In this document: positions 1 to 11,692 of the stretch, piece after piece
Layout of the letters: each line of letters opens with the position of its first letter
Numbering within the stretch: the stretch's first letter is position 1
DNA from: Sabellastarte sp. h YS-2021
Lineage: Eukaryota > Annelida > Polychaeta > Sabellida > Sabellidae
Assembly (NCBI GenBank): GCA_964017235.1
Contig: OZ024930.1
Coordinates: 151,900,221-151,964,220, forward strand
DNA length: 64,000 nt
Reading direction: 5' to 3'
The notes under the pieces: generated by a model
The model's database searches: none
Told to the model about the DNA's origin: nothing
Seen by the model: the letters and a program-made list of their open reading frames with translations, nothing else
Position numbers and translations under genes: made by a program

Positions 1-850
1 CATGGCAGATGGTGTTGACAAACTTATATCAAAAGAAAATGTTAAGTGACTGTGAAAATAAGGAAAAGTGCATGAAAAAACAATAGGTAGACAGCTGCCT
101 GAGTACTAAGGTTTATCCAAGCGGTTTCTTTTATTTAAGCTATATTTTCATAGTATTTTTGCTTACCTGCTTTGTTATGAATTCAGATCGTTTTAACTGG
201 GTAACCTAACACAGCCTTAGTGAAAAACCATGGATAATTACCCATCACATGAAGTCATATATCAAGATAGTTCCATTGATGTCATTGATTTTTGTGTTCT
301 TTGTAGGTTGGTGTTTCTGCTTCCTATCTCCTGTGTATGACTTTTTGTCTTGTATCAGTGCATTTGTCACCAGTGACAGAAGTCAGACAATGAAATAAAC
401 AATATGAAAATATACATATGCTTTAAATCAATTTAGAAAAACATTATAAGAATAATTTGAGTGCACATGGAAAAATGTAGGCCTTAAGTCTTAATCTTTT
501 TATGAAACAATTAAATGGCTATAACTTTACTTGTAGGTATTAAATGCTTCAAAGATTTGAGATAGTTTTAATATGCGGGAAAATCTCAAAGAATTTCTTA
601 TTCTTTCACTTAATTAACATTAAAATGTATAAAGGTAGGGTACAAAACCTGCTGACTCTGTGTTAACCTCTATCATCATTCAGCAGCAAACATTGAGCAT
701 ATACTGCTTTGGAAAGGTGATTATGTTCCAGTGCTATGCAAACTTGATGTTGTAAAATAATGGAATTCTTTGATCTTATTATCACTGGATGAATCGGATG
801 TGGAACTGCAATTAGTTAATATTTTTTCAAAGCTGAACCCAAACTGATAT
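1..850. other. AT-rich stretch with no recognisable gene
   Basis: I see no convincing open reading frame, RNA gene or terminal repeat here. It is AT-rich and serves as the left flank of the DIRS element that starts at about 851. Confidence 0.5.
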
Positions 851-1040
851 TTTATTGTGTTAATACATCCTATCTAATGGATAATTGCTAATCCCGTCGG
901 TGCAGACCGGCCTGCCAAACAAAAGAAAAATTTGTCCTGTGTTTCCACTGGCTGGCCGGTCCAACTGTGCATTCGTCAGGTGGCGCATCGTACTTCCTTT
1001 CTGTCTAGACAGCGTGACGTCATAGTATCTTTTTTGTTTG
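851..1040 (+). repeat. Left inverted terminal repeat of DIRS element 1
   Basis: The sequence from tttattgtgttaatacatcc to the T-rich stretch near 1035 matches the reverse complement of 11693-11899. Shared blocks include gcagaccrg, aaaaatttgtcctgtgtttcc and cttcctkyctgtctagacag. Similarity stops after the ttttttgtt tract. The outer ~40 bp are also represented in the internal complementary region, which fixes the left end at about 851. Confidence 0.88.
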
Positions 1041-1152
1041 GCTCGTGTACTGTGTAGATGGATTTTTTGTGAAAGCTTTCAAAGTGTGGATTACTGTCTA
1101 ATTTGCTACTTATTCGTAGTCTATCTTACTACTTACACATTTATAGATCATT

Positions 1153-1700
1153 ATGGCTTCACCTGGGCAGATACAGGGTCTGTGTGGACATTTAATGGCA
1201 GGGTTTGATTCCCATGCATACTGTGCCCATTGTAGAGACAATGGGAAGGGCACTGACCCCCTGTTTTGAATATAAAGACTGCAAGTGTTGTAACATACTT
1301 ACCCAGGATCAGATGGCACGTTTAGCAACTCCAACTTACCAGAAAAAGAAAGAAAAACATAACCAAAAAGCCGTCCATGAAGAGTCAAGTAGCCGCCTAG
1401 TCGACCCTGGAGTAGTCACTGTCCTAGGCGTGGTGAAAGACAGACTATTTTGCATGAGATTTGAACCTAGAAGAGGCAAGTAGTACCCCTGGTGCGAAAG
1501 CCAAGAAAATGAAAGGTTCAGAAGAGTCGAGTAGCAGTAATGCGAAAGACAAGAATACTGATACACCAAAAATAAGGGCAAGTCAATGAAGAAGCAGGAG
1601 TCACCGGCTAGGGTTGCAAAACCCTATACTGACAGCAAGCTGGAGAAGTTGGACCAGAAGTGGTCATAACATTTCAACAGATTAGAGGCTATGCTTTTTA
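1153..1700 (+). pseudogene. DIRS gag-like ORF1, 5' half (broken)
   Basis: ATG at 1153 opens a frame with a Cys/His-rich N-terminus (GLCGHLMAGFDSHAYCAHC near residues 10-29) resembling the zinc-binding start of DIRS gag proteins. A one-base change in a C run near 1257-1261 shifts the frame. The adjacent frame then reads DPCFEYKDCKCCNIL and a Lys-rich segment to a TAG at 1481. Further frame changes lead to KLEKLDQKWS, an in-frame stop at 1667 and HFNRLEAM, where family X interrupts. The reading resumes at about 8664. Family assignment rests on the motif pattern and the intact DIRS context. Confidence 0.75.
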
Positions 1701-2161
1701 TGTCGTCACTCTGCGGCATATGCGTCCGCATAACAACTTCTCCTCCAAAACTACAAGGCCTAGAGACATGCTGTTTTTTTATGTCAGCCGACTTGTCAGT
1801 CAGCTGACATTATGTCATCACTCTGCGGCGTGGGCGTCCGCGTGTACAACTTCTTCTCCAAAACTACAAGGCCTAGAGACCTTTTTTTTTTTTTTAAAAG
1901 ATACCTTATCTATCGAGGATGAAAAATTGTTCAAGGCATGCAAATCTGTCTGTTCGTCTGTTTGCTAGAGACATTACAAGGGGGTTACCCCCACCAAAAG
2001 TGTGAAAATTTCAACTTTTTATCACAATTTTCTCAGTGACTATTGCAGGGATTTCTCTCATATCTTGCATATATGTACTAGGCCAGAGGTAGATTCTCTT
2101 GTGTGAGTATGAGACCTGGATCTTTCTTACTTTTTTTTAATAAATTTTTTTAATAATTATA

Positions 2162-5100
2162 TCCCCAGACGAAAGTCGGGGATATATTGGATTCAGGTCC
2201 GTCGCGCCGCCGCCGTAGAAATTTCCTTGTGGACGCGATAACTCAAAAACAAATTAATATTTTTTTTTCAAACTTGGTACACATGTTAAGGGTGCCCAAA
2301 GGAAGATCCCTATTTTAAGGTGACCTTAAACTCCCAGTAAAAAAGAATTTATGGCCACCTTAAGGTCAGAAATTGGACTTTTGGCCACTTAGAGCCCTGT
2401 AGGTCACAAACTATGATGCTCAGCTGGCTGAAATTATACCTGACAACACATTAATATGTTCTTAGTACATGTGCCGAAAATCACGACTTTAAGTTGAGGA
2501 GAAAATTGTGTTTGAGGCCCATAAATACCCCCACTTAGGAATTTTTTGCTATACTTTTCACATATTTTGCCCTATAATTTGGAAGTGGTAATTCTGATGA
2601 GTCTCAAACTGCGCTAGGTATAACTTTGATATGTAATCCTTGTCTGTAGAAAATTTTAGGGCTGTAGGTTTACCCAAAGGGGTCAACTTAAGGTCTCAAA
2701 AGTGCCCACAGAGACCCAATTTATGCACTTTTTGCCACTTTCAAGCACTGTAGCTTTCAAACTATGTCTCTCATCTAAGTTAAATATCATCTGGGAATAT
2801 ATCTATGTGTTTTCTTATATGTGCCCCAACATTTAGGCCTTTAATAGACAGTTAACCTGTGTATCAGGACCATAAACACCCACCCGAGTGACCCTTATAA
2901 GACATTTTTCACATCTTTTTCCCTGTAACTTGGAAATGGTAAGTCTGAGAAGTTTCAAACTGTATTAGATATATATTCTGTGTGTAATCCTTAGTATGTA
3001 ACAGATTTTAAGTCTGAAGCTTTAATTTTGAAGGTCAAATTGAGGTCTCTAAAAGGCTCCCAAAGACCCAATATTTGGACTTTTTGCTACTTTTAAGCCC
3101 TGTGACTGTCAAACTATGTGACTGATAGAGCTCAAATCCTATCTGGGAAGATATTAGTATGTTATTTTTATATGTGCCAAAAATTAAGGCTTTAAGAAGA
3201 CATTTAACCTGTGTATGAGGACCATAAATCCCCACCCGAGTGACCATTTTTAAGACATTTTTCACATATTTTTCCCTGTAACTTGGAAATGGTAAGTCTA
3301 AGAAGTTTCAAACTGTATTAGATGCATATTCTATGTGTAATCTTAGTATGTGACAAATTTTAAGTCTGAAGCTTTAATTTGAAGGCCACATTTAGGTCTC
3401 TAGAAGGCCCCATAAAGACCCAGTATTTGGACATTTTGCCAATTTTAAGGCCTGTGACTGTTAAACTATGTGACTGATAGAGCTGAAATCTCATCTGGGA
3501 ATACATTATTATGTTCTTTTTACATGTGCCAAAAATCAAGGCTTCAAGTAGACATTTAACCTGTGTATGAGGACCTTAAACACCCACCTGAGTGACCCTT
3601 TTAAGACATTTTTCACATATTTTGCTCTGTAACTTGGAAATGGTAAGCCTGAGAAGTTTCAAACTTTATTAGATACATATTCTATGTGTAATCTTAGTAT
3701 GTAACAAATTTTAAGTCTGAAGCTTTAATTTGAAAGGCACATCGAGATCTCTAAAAGGCCCACAGAGACCCAATATTTGGACTTTTTGCCACCTTTAAGC
3801 CCTGTGACTGTTAAACTATGTGATTGATTGAGCTGAAATCCCATCTGGGAATGCATTATTATGTCCTTTCTACATGTGCCGAAAATCAAGGTTTTTAGTA
3901 GACATTTAACCTGTGTATGAGGGCCATAGACACTCGCCCAAGTGCCTTTTTTGACATTTTTTCCATATTTTGCCCTGTTATTTGGAAATGCTTAGTGTGA
4001 CAAGTCTTAAACTGTATTATATATAATTTTTGTTTGTTATGTATGTCCCCCAAAAAGTTTCAGATCTGTAGTTTAATTGCTAAGGTCTCTTTAACAATTG
4101 TAAAATGCCCACAGAAACCCAATTTATGGACATTATGCTACTTTAAAGCCCAGTAACTGTCAAACTATGTGGGTTATAGAGCTGAAATCTTTGAATTTTT
4201 AAAAGGAAATACCTGTCTATTTAAATTTTGAATATTAATAATGTTATGGCTATCTTAGTCTTTTAAGAACTTATTTTTGTGTGTTATACCTCTGCTTGCT
4301 GAGTTTTTAACTTTTTAAAATGAAACTGGTTAAACATATTCAAGTAGACAAAATGGACACTTTAAGTGAGCTTTAAGTCCCAATATTAATGAAATTATAT
4401 CCTTATGTAGTAAAACTAGGGGATTTTTAACCCTCAACTAGCCCAGTTTTATTCAACTTGCCTCAGTTAATTTTGACACAGCTCCTACAGTTATGAACTC
4501 ATTTCAGTTGATAATCACATACTTAAAATTCTCAATTCTTTTTGTATTTGAGTACCCCTTTTATATAGATTGTTTGTTTACCATTTATGCTATAATACTC
4601 CATCTCTTTGTAGTCCCAACCCACATCCCCCCCCTGGATTCCCCCACCCACCTCTGGGACCTCCAGCTATATTGAGTGACACTAAATAAACAAAGGTATT
4701 TAATGATATCAGATGAGAAACAAAGAACTCAATGGGGTTGGAGATCTTGTGTAATAGTGAGAGAGGTGTGGAGAAGGGGAGAGGGGTGGGGGTGGGAGGT
4801 GGTGGGCTTCATTACATATAACACAAAGGGGAGTCAGAACTGAGATTGTGTCTCATATTTAGGTTGCATATATATGGACCACATATATAGGTATAGAGGA
4901 AATGAATAACTGAAAACAATTTGCAAATTCTAAAAATAATATAATAAAATAATAATATAAATAATTTTTTTTTAAATAATATTTTATTTGTGAACAAATA
5001 TAGAAACAGATATGCGCTTTTGGGATTATGAATTTTAGAATGGACATTGAATCATCAATCATTTAAATACTTTGAAGGAAGATTGAAAAGTATGATGAGT

Positions 5101-5439
5101 TGAGTTAAAAATAATATTTTATTTGTCAACAAATATAGAAACAGATATGCTCTTTTGGGATTATTATTTTAGAATGGACATTCAATCATCAATCATTTAA
5201 ATACTTTGAAAATAGGTTTAGAGTTATCATTGCAGGAAGATTGAAAATGTAATTTGAGTTATGTATTCGGCGTCTGGGGATACACCATCTTCCTTGGGAA
5301 GATATAAACAGAGTAGATTGATGTGCTGAAGTTCATATAATAATGGGTAATTATGTTTTAAAAAAAATCCCGATCAAAACCTGTGGCGTGAGTGATGACC
5401 TGTCTGGGGATATGTTGGCGCCGAGTTGGCCCAATCTAG
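2162..5439 (+). mobile_element. Family Y: Helitron-like non-autonomous element with ~350-bp tandem core
   Basis: It starts TCCCCAGACGAAAGTCGGGG after an A and ends with GTCTGGGGA (5402-5410), a ~28-bp tail that can form a bulged hairpin (TTGG..CC / GG..CCAA), then CTAG before a T. Start with TC, end with CTAG, insertion between A and T and no target duplication are Helitron hallmarks. Family X copy 2 lacks this segment: there, taataatt runs almost straight into ttaatgcatta (around 50935), giving an approximate empty site. The core is a ~350-bp tandem array. There is no coding capacity. A second fragment with the same 5' end lies at 15964. Confidence 0.72.
2550..4180 (+). repeat. Tandem array of ~350-bp monomers (core of family Y)
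   Basis: The phrase around cctgtaacttggaaatggta recurs near 2570, 2912, 3263, 3616 and 3967, spacing 342-353 bp. Monomers also share gcccacagagacccaat and gtgtatgaggaccataa. About five diverged copies are present, with no ORF. Confidence 0.85.
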
Positions 5440-7035
5440 TTTTTAATGCATTAAAATTCATGAAATCATGCACTAAATCACTTATAACTTCAAAAGTGTT
5501 GCATTTACAGCATTTTGTGAAAATATGTTGTTCAGCTACTTTTTTCATAGCTACAATATGGTGAGTAAGTTGGGTGTCTGTCTCAATAGCTAAGTGAGTA
5601 ATAGCTACTTTTGGGCTTTTCAGTAACTTCCATTATGAGTAAAATCACTTCGTATTTCGAATTCGAATTTCGTATAAATATGTTATTCAGCTACTTTTGG
5701 GCCAGCTATAACATAGTGAAATTTCAGACCTGTAGCTCATGGCATAGCTGAGTAATAGCTACTTTTAGGTTATCACTGTTGAGTAAATCGCTTATAACTT
5801 GAAAACTATTGCATTTAGAGAATTTCGTATAAATATGTTATTCAGCTACTTTTGGGTCAGCTATAACATAGTAAAATTTCAGACCTGTAGCTCATGGCAT
5901 AGCTGAGTAATAGCTACTTTTAGGTTATCACTGTTGAGTAAATCACTTATAACTTGAAAAGTGTTGCATTTAGAGCATTTTGTTAAAATATGTTATTCAG
6001 CTACTTTTTCATAGCTACAATATGGTGAGTAAGTTGGGTGTCTGTCTCAATAGCTAAGTGAGTAATAGCTACTTTTGGGCTTTTCAGTAACTTCCATCAT
6101 GAGTAAAATCACTTGTAACTTAAAAACTATTGCATTTAGAGAATTTCGTATATATGTTATTCAGCTACTTTTGGGCCAGCTATAACATAGTAAAATTTCA
6201 GACCTGTAGCTCATGGCATAGCTGAGTAATAGCTACTTTTAGGTTATCACTGTTGAGTAAATCACTTATAACTTGAAAACTATTGCATTTAGAGTATTTT
6301 GTTTCAATATGTTATTCACCTATTTTGGGGTTAGCTATAACATAGTGAAGTTTCAGACCTGTGGCTCATTTCATAGCTGAGTAATAGCTACTTTGAAGTT
6401 CTCACTGTTGAGTAAATCAGTTATAATTGGAAAACTATTGCATTTACAGAAATTTGTGCAAATATGTTATTCAGCTACTTTTGGGTCAGCTTTAACATAG
6501 TGAAATTATAGACCTATAGCTCATGGCACAACTGAGCAATAGCTATTCTCAGGTACTGACTCTTGAGTAAATCAGCTATAACTTGAAAAATATTACATTT
6601 GGAGTATTTTGTTAAAATATATTGTTCACCTACTTTTGGGTCAGCTATAACATAGTGAAATTACAGACCTATAGCTCATGGCATAGCTGAGCAATAGCTA
6701 TTTTCAGGTTCTCACTATTGAGTAAATCAGTTGTAGCTTGAAAACTATTGCATTTACAGTATTTTGCTTAAATATGTTGTTCACCTACTTTTGGGTCAGC
6801 TATAACATATTAAAAATTCAGACATGTAGCTCATTGCATAGCTGAGTAGTAGCTACTTTGAGGTTATCACTATTGAGTAAATCAGTTGTAACTTGAAAAC
6901 TATTGCATTTAGAGTATTTTGTTTAAATATGTTATTCACGTAATTTTTGGTCAGCTATAACATAGTGAAATTGCAGACCTGTATGTCATGGCATAGCTGA
7001 GCAATAGCTACTTTCAGGTTCTCACTGTTGAGTAA
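5440..7035 (+). repeat. Family X array A, ~158-bp monomers (about ten copies)
   Basis: The monomer contains gttattcagctacttttggg, gtcagctataacatag, cagacctgtagctcatgg and gctgagtaatagctacttt, repeating about every 155-160 bp. The same array, longer, lies in copy 2 at 50930-53770. Related monomers occur in family Z (35880-37760) and, reversed, in W (26897-27530). Confidence 0.88.
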
Positions 7036-7039
7036 ATCA

Positions 7040-8385
7040 TTGTATCCACTGGATAGCCACAGTGTGTAGAGAGAGTTCACCATTACCGCTAGCATTATTA
7101 TAGCTAGCCTTTCCAAGTTTGCAGGATATATTAATAACCATAAAATGTTGCCTGGGAATATTTTTTGCCTCATTTTGAAAAACAAGATGGCCGCCAGGGA
7201 CGTTTATTCGACTTTAAACAAGGACTTTTGTTGGCCCTCTAGAGCAAAGGGTATTATAGGTAGAGATCTCAAATTCGCAGGATATGTTCCTCATTATAAA
7301 ATCTTGACTGGGAATATTTTTGGCCTCATTTTGAAAAATAAGATGGCCGCCACAGGTGTTTCTTTGTCAGTCATGAAAAGTGCTTATATCTCCCTTATTA
7401 TTGGTCCTAGAGGTTTGGGATGGTAAACCAACCTGTAGGAAGTCATGGGCTGTGAATCTTTTGGTGTGGTCAGATTTGACCTTTGACCCCTCCTTCAAGG
7501 TCAAACAAGGATAGCCAAACTTAAAAGTGCTTATAACTCGCTTATTATTGGTCCTAGAGGTTTGGGATGGTAAACAGACCTATAGGAAATCATGGGCTGG
7601 GAATCTGTTGATGTGGTCCGATTTGACCTTGGACCCCTCCTTCAAGGTCAAACGAGGATACCCAAACTAAAAAGTGCTTATAACTCACTTATTATTGGTC
7701 CTAGATGTTTGGAATGGAAAACCAACCTATAGAAAATCATGGGCTGGGAATCTTTTGGTGTGGTCGGATTTAACCTTGGACCCTGCCTTCAAGGTCAAAC
7801 GAGGATAGCCAAACTTAAAAGTGCTTATAACTCCCTTATTAATGGTCCTAGAAGTTTGGGATGGTAAACCAACATATAGGAAATCATGGGCTGGGATTCT
7901 TTTGGTGTGGTCAGATTTGACCTTGGACTCCTCCTTCAAGGATAGCCAAACTTAAAATTGCTTATAACTCGCTTATTATTGGTCCTACAGGTTTGGGATG
8001 GTAAACCAACCTACAGGAAATCATGGACTGGGAATCTTTTGGTGTGGTCGGATTTGACCTTGGACCCCTCCTTCAAGGTCAAACAAGGATAGTGAAACTT
8101 AAAAGTGCCTATAACTCGCTTATTAATGGGCCTAGATGTTTGGGATGGTAAACCATCCTATAGGAAATCATGGGCTGGGAATCTTTTGGTGTGGTCGGAT
8201 TTGACCTTGGACCCTGCCTTCAAGGTCAAACGAGGATAGCCAAACTTGAAAGTGCTTCTAACTTGCTTATTAATGGTCCTAGAAGTTTGGGATGGTAAAC
8301 CAACCTATAGGAAATCATGGGCTGGGAATGTTTTTGTGTGGTTGGATTTGACCTTGGACCCCTTCTTCAAGGTGGAACGAGGATA
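7040..8385 (+). repeat. Family X array B, ~147-bp monomers
   Basis: The phrase tcatgggctgggaatctttt recurs near 7444, 7588, 7737, 7885, 8023, 8168 and 8317, spacing 138-149 bp. Each unit ends with ttgaccttggacccctcctt and caaggtcaaacgaggatag. The first part (7145-7380) holds two shorter units containing attttgaaaaayaagatggc. Short ORFs across these units are by-products of the repeat. Confidence 0.86.
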
Positions 8386-8638
8386 TTGCATTTGCAATAT
8401 TTCTTTAAATATGTTTTAACCTACTTTTTACACTTAAACAGTTACCTTGTTACTTTCCTTCATAATACCATTTGCAGTGCACAACTTTTTTGTCCTTTTC
8501 TTCTGTCAGCTTTGGAATTTCTTTCGAACATGCTGTTCAATTACCATTTACTGTACTTCTGTACAGCACTTTCCCTGATAATTATGCTTTCCTCTCATTA
8601 TCACCTTCACAAATCAAAAACACTCAGTCAGCTGACAC

Positions 8639-8658
8639 AGTGCCCGTTCACGGGCACT
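8639..8658 (+). other. 3'-terminal hairpin of family X, copy 1
   Basis: The sequence is a perfect 8-bp stem with loop TTCA: AGTGCCCG TTCA CGGGCACT. It lies just outside the 3' inverted repeat GTCAGCTGACA and is identical at 54835-54854 in copy 2. Hairpins near the 3' end are typical of Helitron and Helentron elements. Confidence 0.85.
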
Positions 8659-8663
8659 CTCCA

Positions 8664-9012
8664 TGGTATGGACTCCATCCCAATCAAGACAGGCCGGCTG
8701 GATATGCTTCATTCTGGCATTGTCACTCAGCCAAGCTAAACGGTGCATACAGTCGGATAGCAAGATCATCTGGACTTAAATCACCGGCACCGACTTCATG
8801 TACCTTGTCACAGGACACTCTCAGACATTGGGAGAAGGCTGCAATCGAGCCCACCTACGTCTGCAACTAGGCAGCCACACTCAGTAAAGCACAGCAAGGT
8901 ATGTAGACACAGCTGAGAGTTCTACAGAGTGAACAGACTAAGGGAAAGTCAGCTGGAAAAGTGGGAGCTGCTTCAGAAGAGCTTCAGTATCTGATGAACT
9001 TAAACAACAATA
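8664..9012 (+). pseudogene. DIRS gag-like ORF1, 3' half (broken)
   Basis: After the insertion, the frame ending at 8870 reads NQDRPAGYASFWHCHSAKLN, RIARSSGLKSPAPTS and a segment ending AIEPTYVCN with a stop. Readable gag-like sequence (LRVLQSEQTKGKSAGK, ELQYLMNLNNNI) continues to about 9012. This matches the C-terminal half of DIRS gag proteins, continuing the fragment that stops at 1700. It runs straight into the RT region. Confidence 0.65.
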
Positions 9013-10410
9013 TCACACAGTGATATTTTTTGTCCCAAAACCAAACAACAAGTGGAGACCTATACTAGATCTAAGCAATCTCAACAAATTCCTCGAGGCA
9101 GAGAAATACAAAATGGAGACACCAGAAACAATAAGGACCTCTCTCCAGACAGGAGAGGGGGTAACGTCACTAGACTTCAAGGAAGCCTACTTCCACATAA
9201 CAATTCAAAGCCAGTCCAGAAAGTACCTCAGATTTCATGTACAGGGGCAAATATACCAGTTCAGAGCACTTTGGTTTGGGCTGTCCACAGCACCAATGGA
9301 GTTCACATGAGGTCAAACTGATGGCTTTGCAGAGGGATATAAAGATCCATCACTACATACACGACTAGTTGGTCAGCCAAATCCCACCAAACCTGTCTCC
9401 AGCATACACAGATACTAGTAGCTATTTGTTGGGATCTAGGTTGGCTAGTCAATATGGAGAAATCAGAGCTGGAACCCAAACAAGTTTTCAACTTCGTAGG
9501 TTACCAGTTCGACCTGAAAGAGGGCAAGGTCAGACCCACATTAGACCAGTGGCAGACCCTCACAGCAAAGATCCAAGAGTTACTGGCTGGACTGACCTAT
9601 ACGGCCCGGCAACTGATGTCCCTCATAGGGCTATGGACAGCCACAGGAAAACAGGTTCATCTGGGTCGACTCCACATGAGGCCCATACAATGGCACCTGA
9701 AAACAACTGGAGGGTCCAAGAGTCCCTTGAAAAGGTGATACCAATCCCGACATTGCTCCACCCTCATCTGAAATGGTGGCTGGAGGAAAACCATGAGCTC
9801 CAAGGTCAACCACTACACCCACTAAAATATGCTCTGCAGATCTTTACAGATGCATAAAAAGAAGGCTGGGGCGCTCACTTAAACGAACACACTGCAAGGG
9901 GAACCTGGTCCCTTCCAGAAAGCTTACACATAAACTACCTGGAACTAAAGGCAATCTTTCTGGCCCTAAAAGTTCCAAGACCTCTGCCAAAACAACATAG
10001 TACTCTAGCTACTGGCTGGCTGAATGTGGCAGTAGACAAGCTATCCAGGCTAGGCCAGACCATTCAAACAGAGTGGTCTCTCCTCCCAGAGGTCTTCCAG
10101 ATGGCACAAGTCTCAGATAGACCTTTTTGCAACAAGGTTCAACAACACACTGGCTCAGTTTGTGTCACCAGTACTGAACCCCCTGGCCTGGGCAATTGAC
10201 ACACTCAGCCTGCCATGGGAGGATCTGGACCCATATGCCTTTCCACCAGCAGCCATCTTGGGCAAAGTGGTGGAGAAGTTACAGGACTACCTGTGCTGAA
10301 GAATCATTCTGATTGCTCCAGGGTGACCCAACATGACCTGGTTCTGGGATCTGATGATCCCACTGTGCTTGCCAAACCTGCTCACGCAACCATTCAATCA
10401 GACTCCACAA
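9008..10410 (+). pseudogene. DIRS reverse transcriptase / RNase H (element 1, inactive)
   Basis: RT motifs are clear: FFVPKPNNKWRPILDLSNLN (from about 9027), LDFKEAYFHI (9172-9201), QFRALWFGLSTAP (9259-9297). The catalytic YxDD box is ruined: codons at 9354-9368 read TAC ATA CAC GAC TAG, so the first Asp is His and the next residue is a stop. The frame then shifts, giving FNFVGYQFDLKEGKVRPT and the RT thumb. An RNase H start (IFTDA, stop TAA at 9856, then KEGWGAHLNEH) follows. The RNase H region looks shortened near 10005-10030, where a normally longer spacer precedes DKLSRLGQ. A DIRS-typical segment (WEDLDPYAFPPAAILGK, 10219-10269) leads into the recombinase. Confidence 0.85.
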
Positions 10411-11262
10411 ATTGAGGCTCAACCAGATCAGTCTATGAGGCAAGGTGGGCCATTTTTTTTTACAAAGTGGTGCCTCAGTAATCAGGTGGACTTCAGGGCA
10501 CCCCCTGTAAAGTCAATAGCCGACTTCCTACTATACTTGTTTCAAGTCAGGAAGCTACAGCCAAGTACCATTGATGACTACAGATCAGCCATTGCTGATA
10601 AACAGGGTAATTCAACCTTAAATGTCAGCAAAGATGAGAATCTCACTCGTCTCTTGGACAGCTTCCATAGAGACAGACCCAAACGTGGGAGGACATCCCC
10701 TCCTGGAACCTCTTCCTGGTGCTGCACCAGCTGACGAAGAAGCTGCACCATTGAAGAGGCCTTTTTGAAGCATTTGACCTTCAAGACTGTTTTTCTCTTG
10801 GCCCTGACGTCGGGCAAACGTAGGAATGAGATCTATGTTTGGCTAAACAAGAACATCAGACACCAGTCCTACTGGTCAAAGGTGTCTTTGTACCCAGCAT
10901 TCTTTCCAAGAACCAGCTGGCCAAAGAGGGTCCAGACAGTGTGGCCCCAGTTGGTCTTTTGTCTCCTTTTTGACAAGGACATCTCACCCCCACTATCTAC
11001 TCATGGATAAAACAGACTGTGATCCTATGTTATGAGCTCTGATAAGGAGGCCGTCACCTTACATCAGGTTAAAGCCCGTGATGTCAGGCCTTTTGCTGCT
11101 TCTAAGGCCTTCCAGTTGGGAGTTTCCTTGGAGCAGATCTTATCAGCCTGCCACTGAAAGTCACATAACACCTTCACACAGTTCTATTTGAAGGATGTGG
11201 CTTGGGCTGATTCAGAGCTTTTCCACTTTGGCCCAGCAGTGGCTAACAAATAGCCCTCACAT
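10411..11262 (+). pseudogene. DIRS tyrosine recombinase (element 1, inactive)
   Basis: The N-terminal core-binding part reads through QVRKLQPSTIDDYRSAIADK (10546-10605). The first catalytic Arg box is LTSGKRRNEIY (10803-10835). The second box should contain HxxR; here codons 11071-11088 read KARDVR, so the His is Arg (CGT, 11077-11079) while the final Arg is kept. FAASKAFQLGVSLEQIL, a stop in place of the usual Trp (TGA at 11157), and FTQFYLKDVAW with the presumed nucleophilic Tyr follow. Several frame changes separate the blocks. Active enzymes of this class cut and rejoin the circular intermediate. This copy should not. Confidence 0.82.
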
Positions 11263-11542
11263 TGCAGAGATTTGTATATATGTACATAGTGTAAATAAAT
11301 AGTTCATGAAACTTCAAAAAAAAACTTTCATGTACTTCCTTCGGGAGGTTTCTTTGCCTTCTCATCCCTCTCTTCCCCTACCTCAGAACAGGTCTGTAAA
11401 AAAAGGGGGGGGGGGTAGCCCTGCCTGCTGGTATCCGACCATGACCTTAAAGTCAACCCAGGCCTGGGAAAGTTGTTGGTTTGTGTTTATGAGTTCACTT
11501 AAGTCCCTAGTAACTTACCCGCCAACCAAGCGGTAGTTATTC

Positions 11543-11634
11543 AGCAATTGTCCATTGGATAGCATGTATTAACACAATAAAGTTGCAAATTTAATAAGTA
11601 AATTTTTATAAATTAATACCCTATCCAATGGACA
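11543..11634 (+). repeat. Internal complementary region (ICR) of DIRS element 1
   Basis: The left half (11543-11581, ending tgtattaacacaataaa) is the reverse complement of the left element end near 851-889. The right half (from 11583, ttgcaaatttaataag, to 11634) is the reverse complement of the right element end near 11846-11899. The junction therefore records the joined ends of a circular intermediate, as in other DIRS elements. Confidence 0.88.
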
Positions 11635-11692
11635 GACAAGGCCCTCCCAACTGGCCCCCTATCAGCTTACTAGGGGTCTTAATAGGATTAGA

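Larger units (their letters stand above)
1701..8662 (+). mobile_element. Family X copy 1: Helitron-like (HINE/Helentron-type) non-autonomous element with two satellite arrays
   Basis: It shares with 50533-54863 a ~400-bp 5' flank, an array of ~158-bp monomers, an array of ~147-bp monomers and a ~280-bp 3' flank ending in a hairpin. The inverted ends are TGTCAGCYGAC at 1782 and GTCAGCTGACA at 8627-8637, followed by a tail with the hairpin. The first ~80 bp (1701-1781) repeat the 5' flank, so the head is duplicated: one X may have inserted into another, followed by loss of the older remainder. There is no coding capacity. It sits inside the DIRS gag and is itself interrupted by family Y (2162-5439). 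The end architecture resembles Helentron-associated elements such as the bivalve pearl/CvA type. The class assignment is inference. Confidence 0.72.

Noticed and set aside
7145..8739. Short ORFs across family X arrays and 3' flank (also 53676-55022)
   Set aside because: They follow repeat periodicity, are not conserved as frames between the two X copies and have no recognisable domain.
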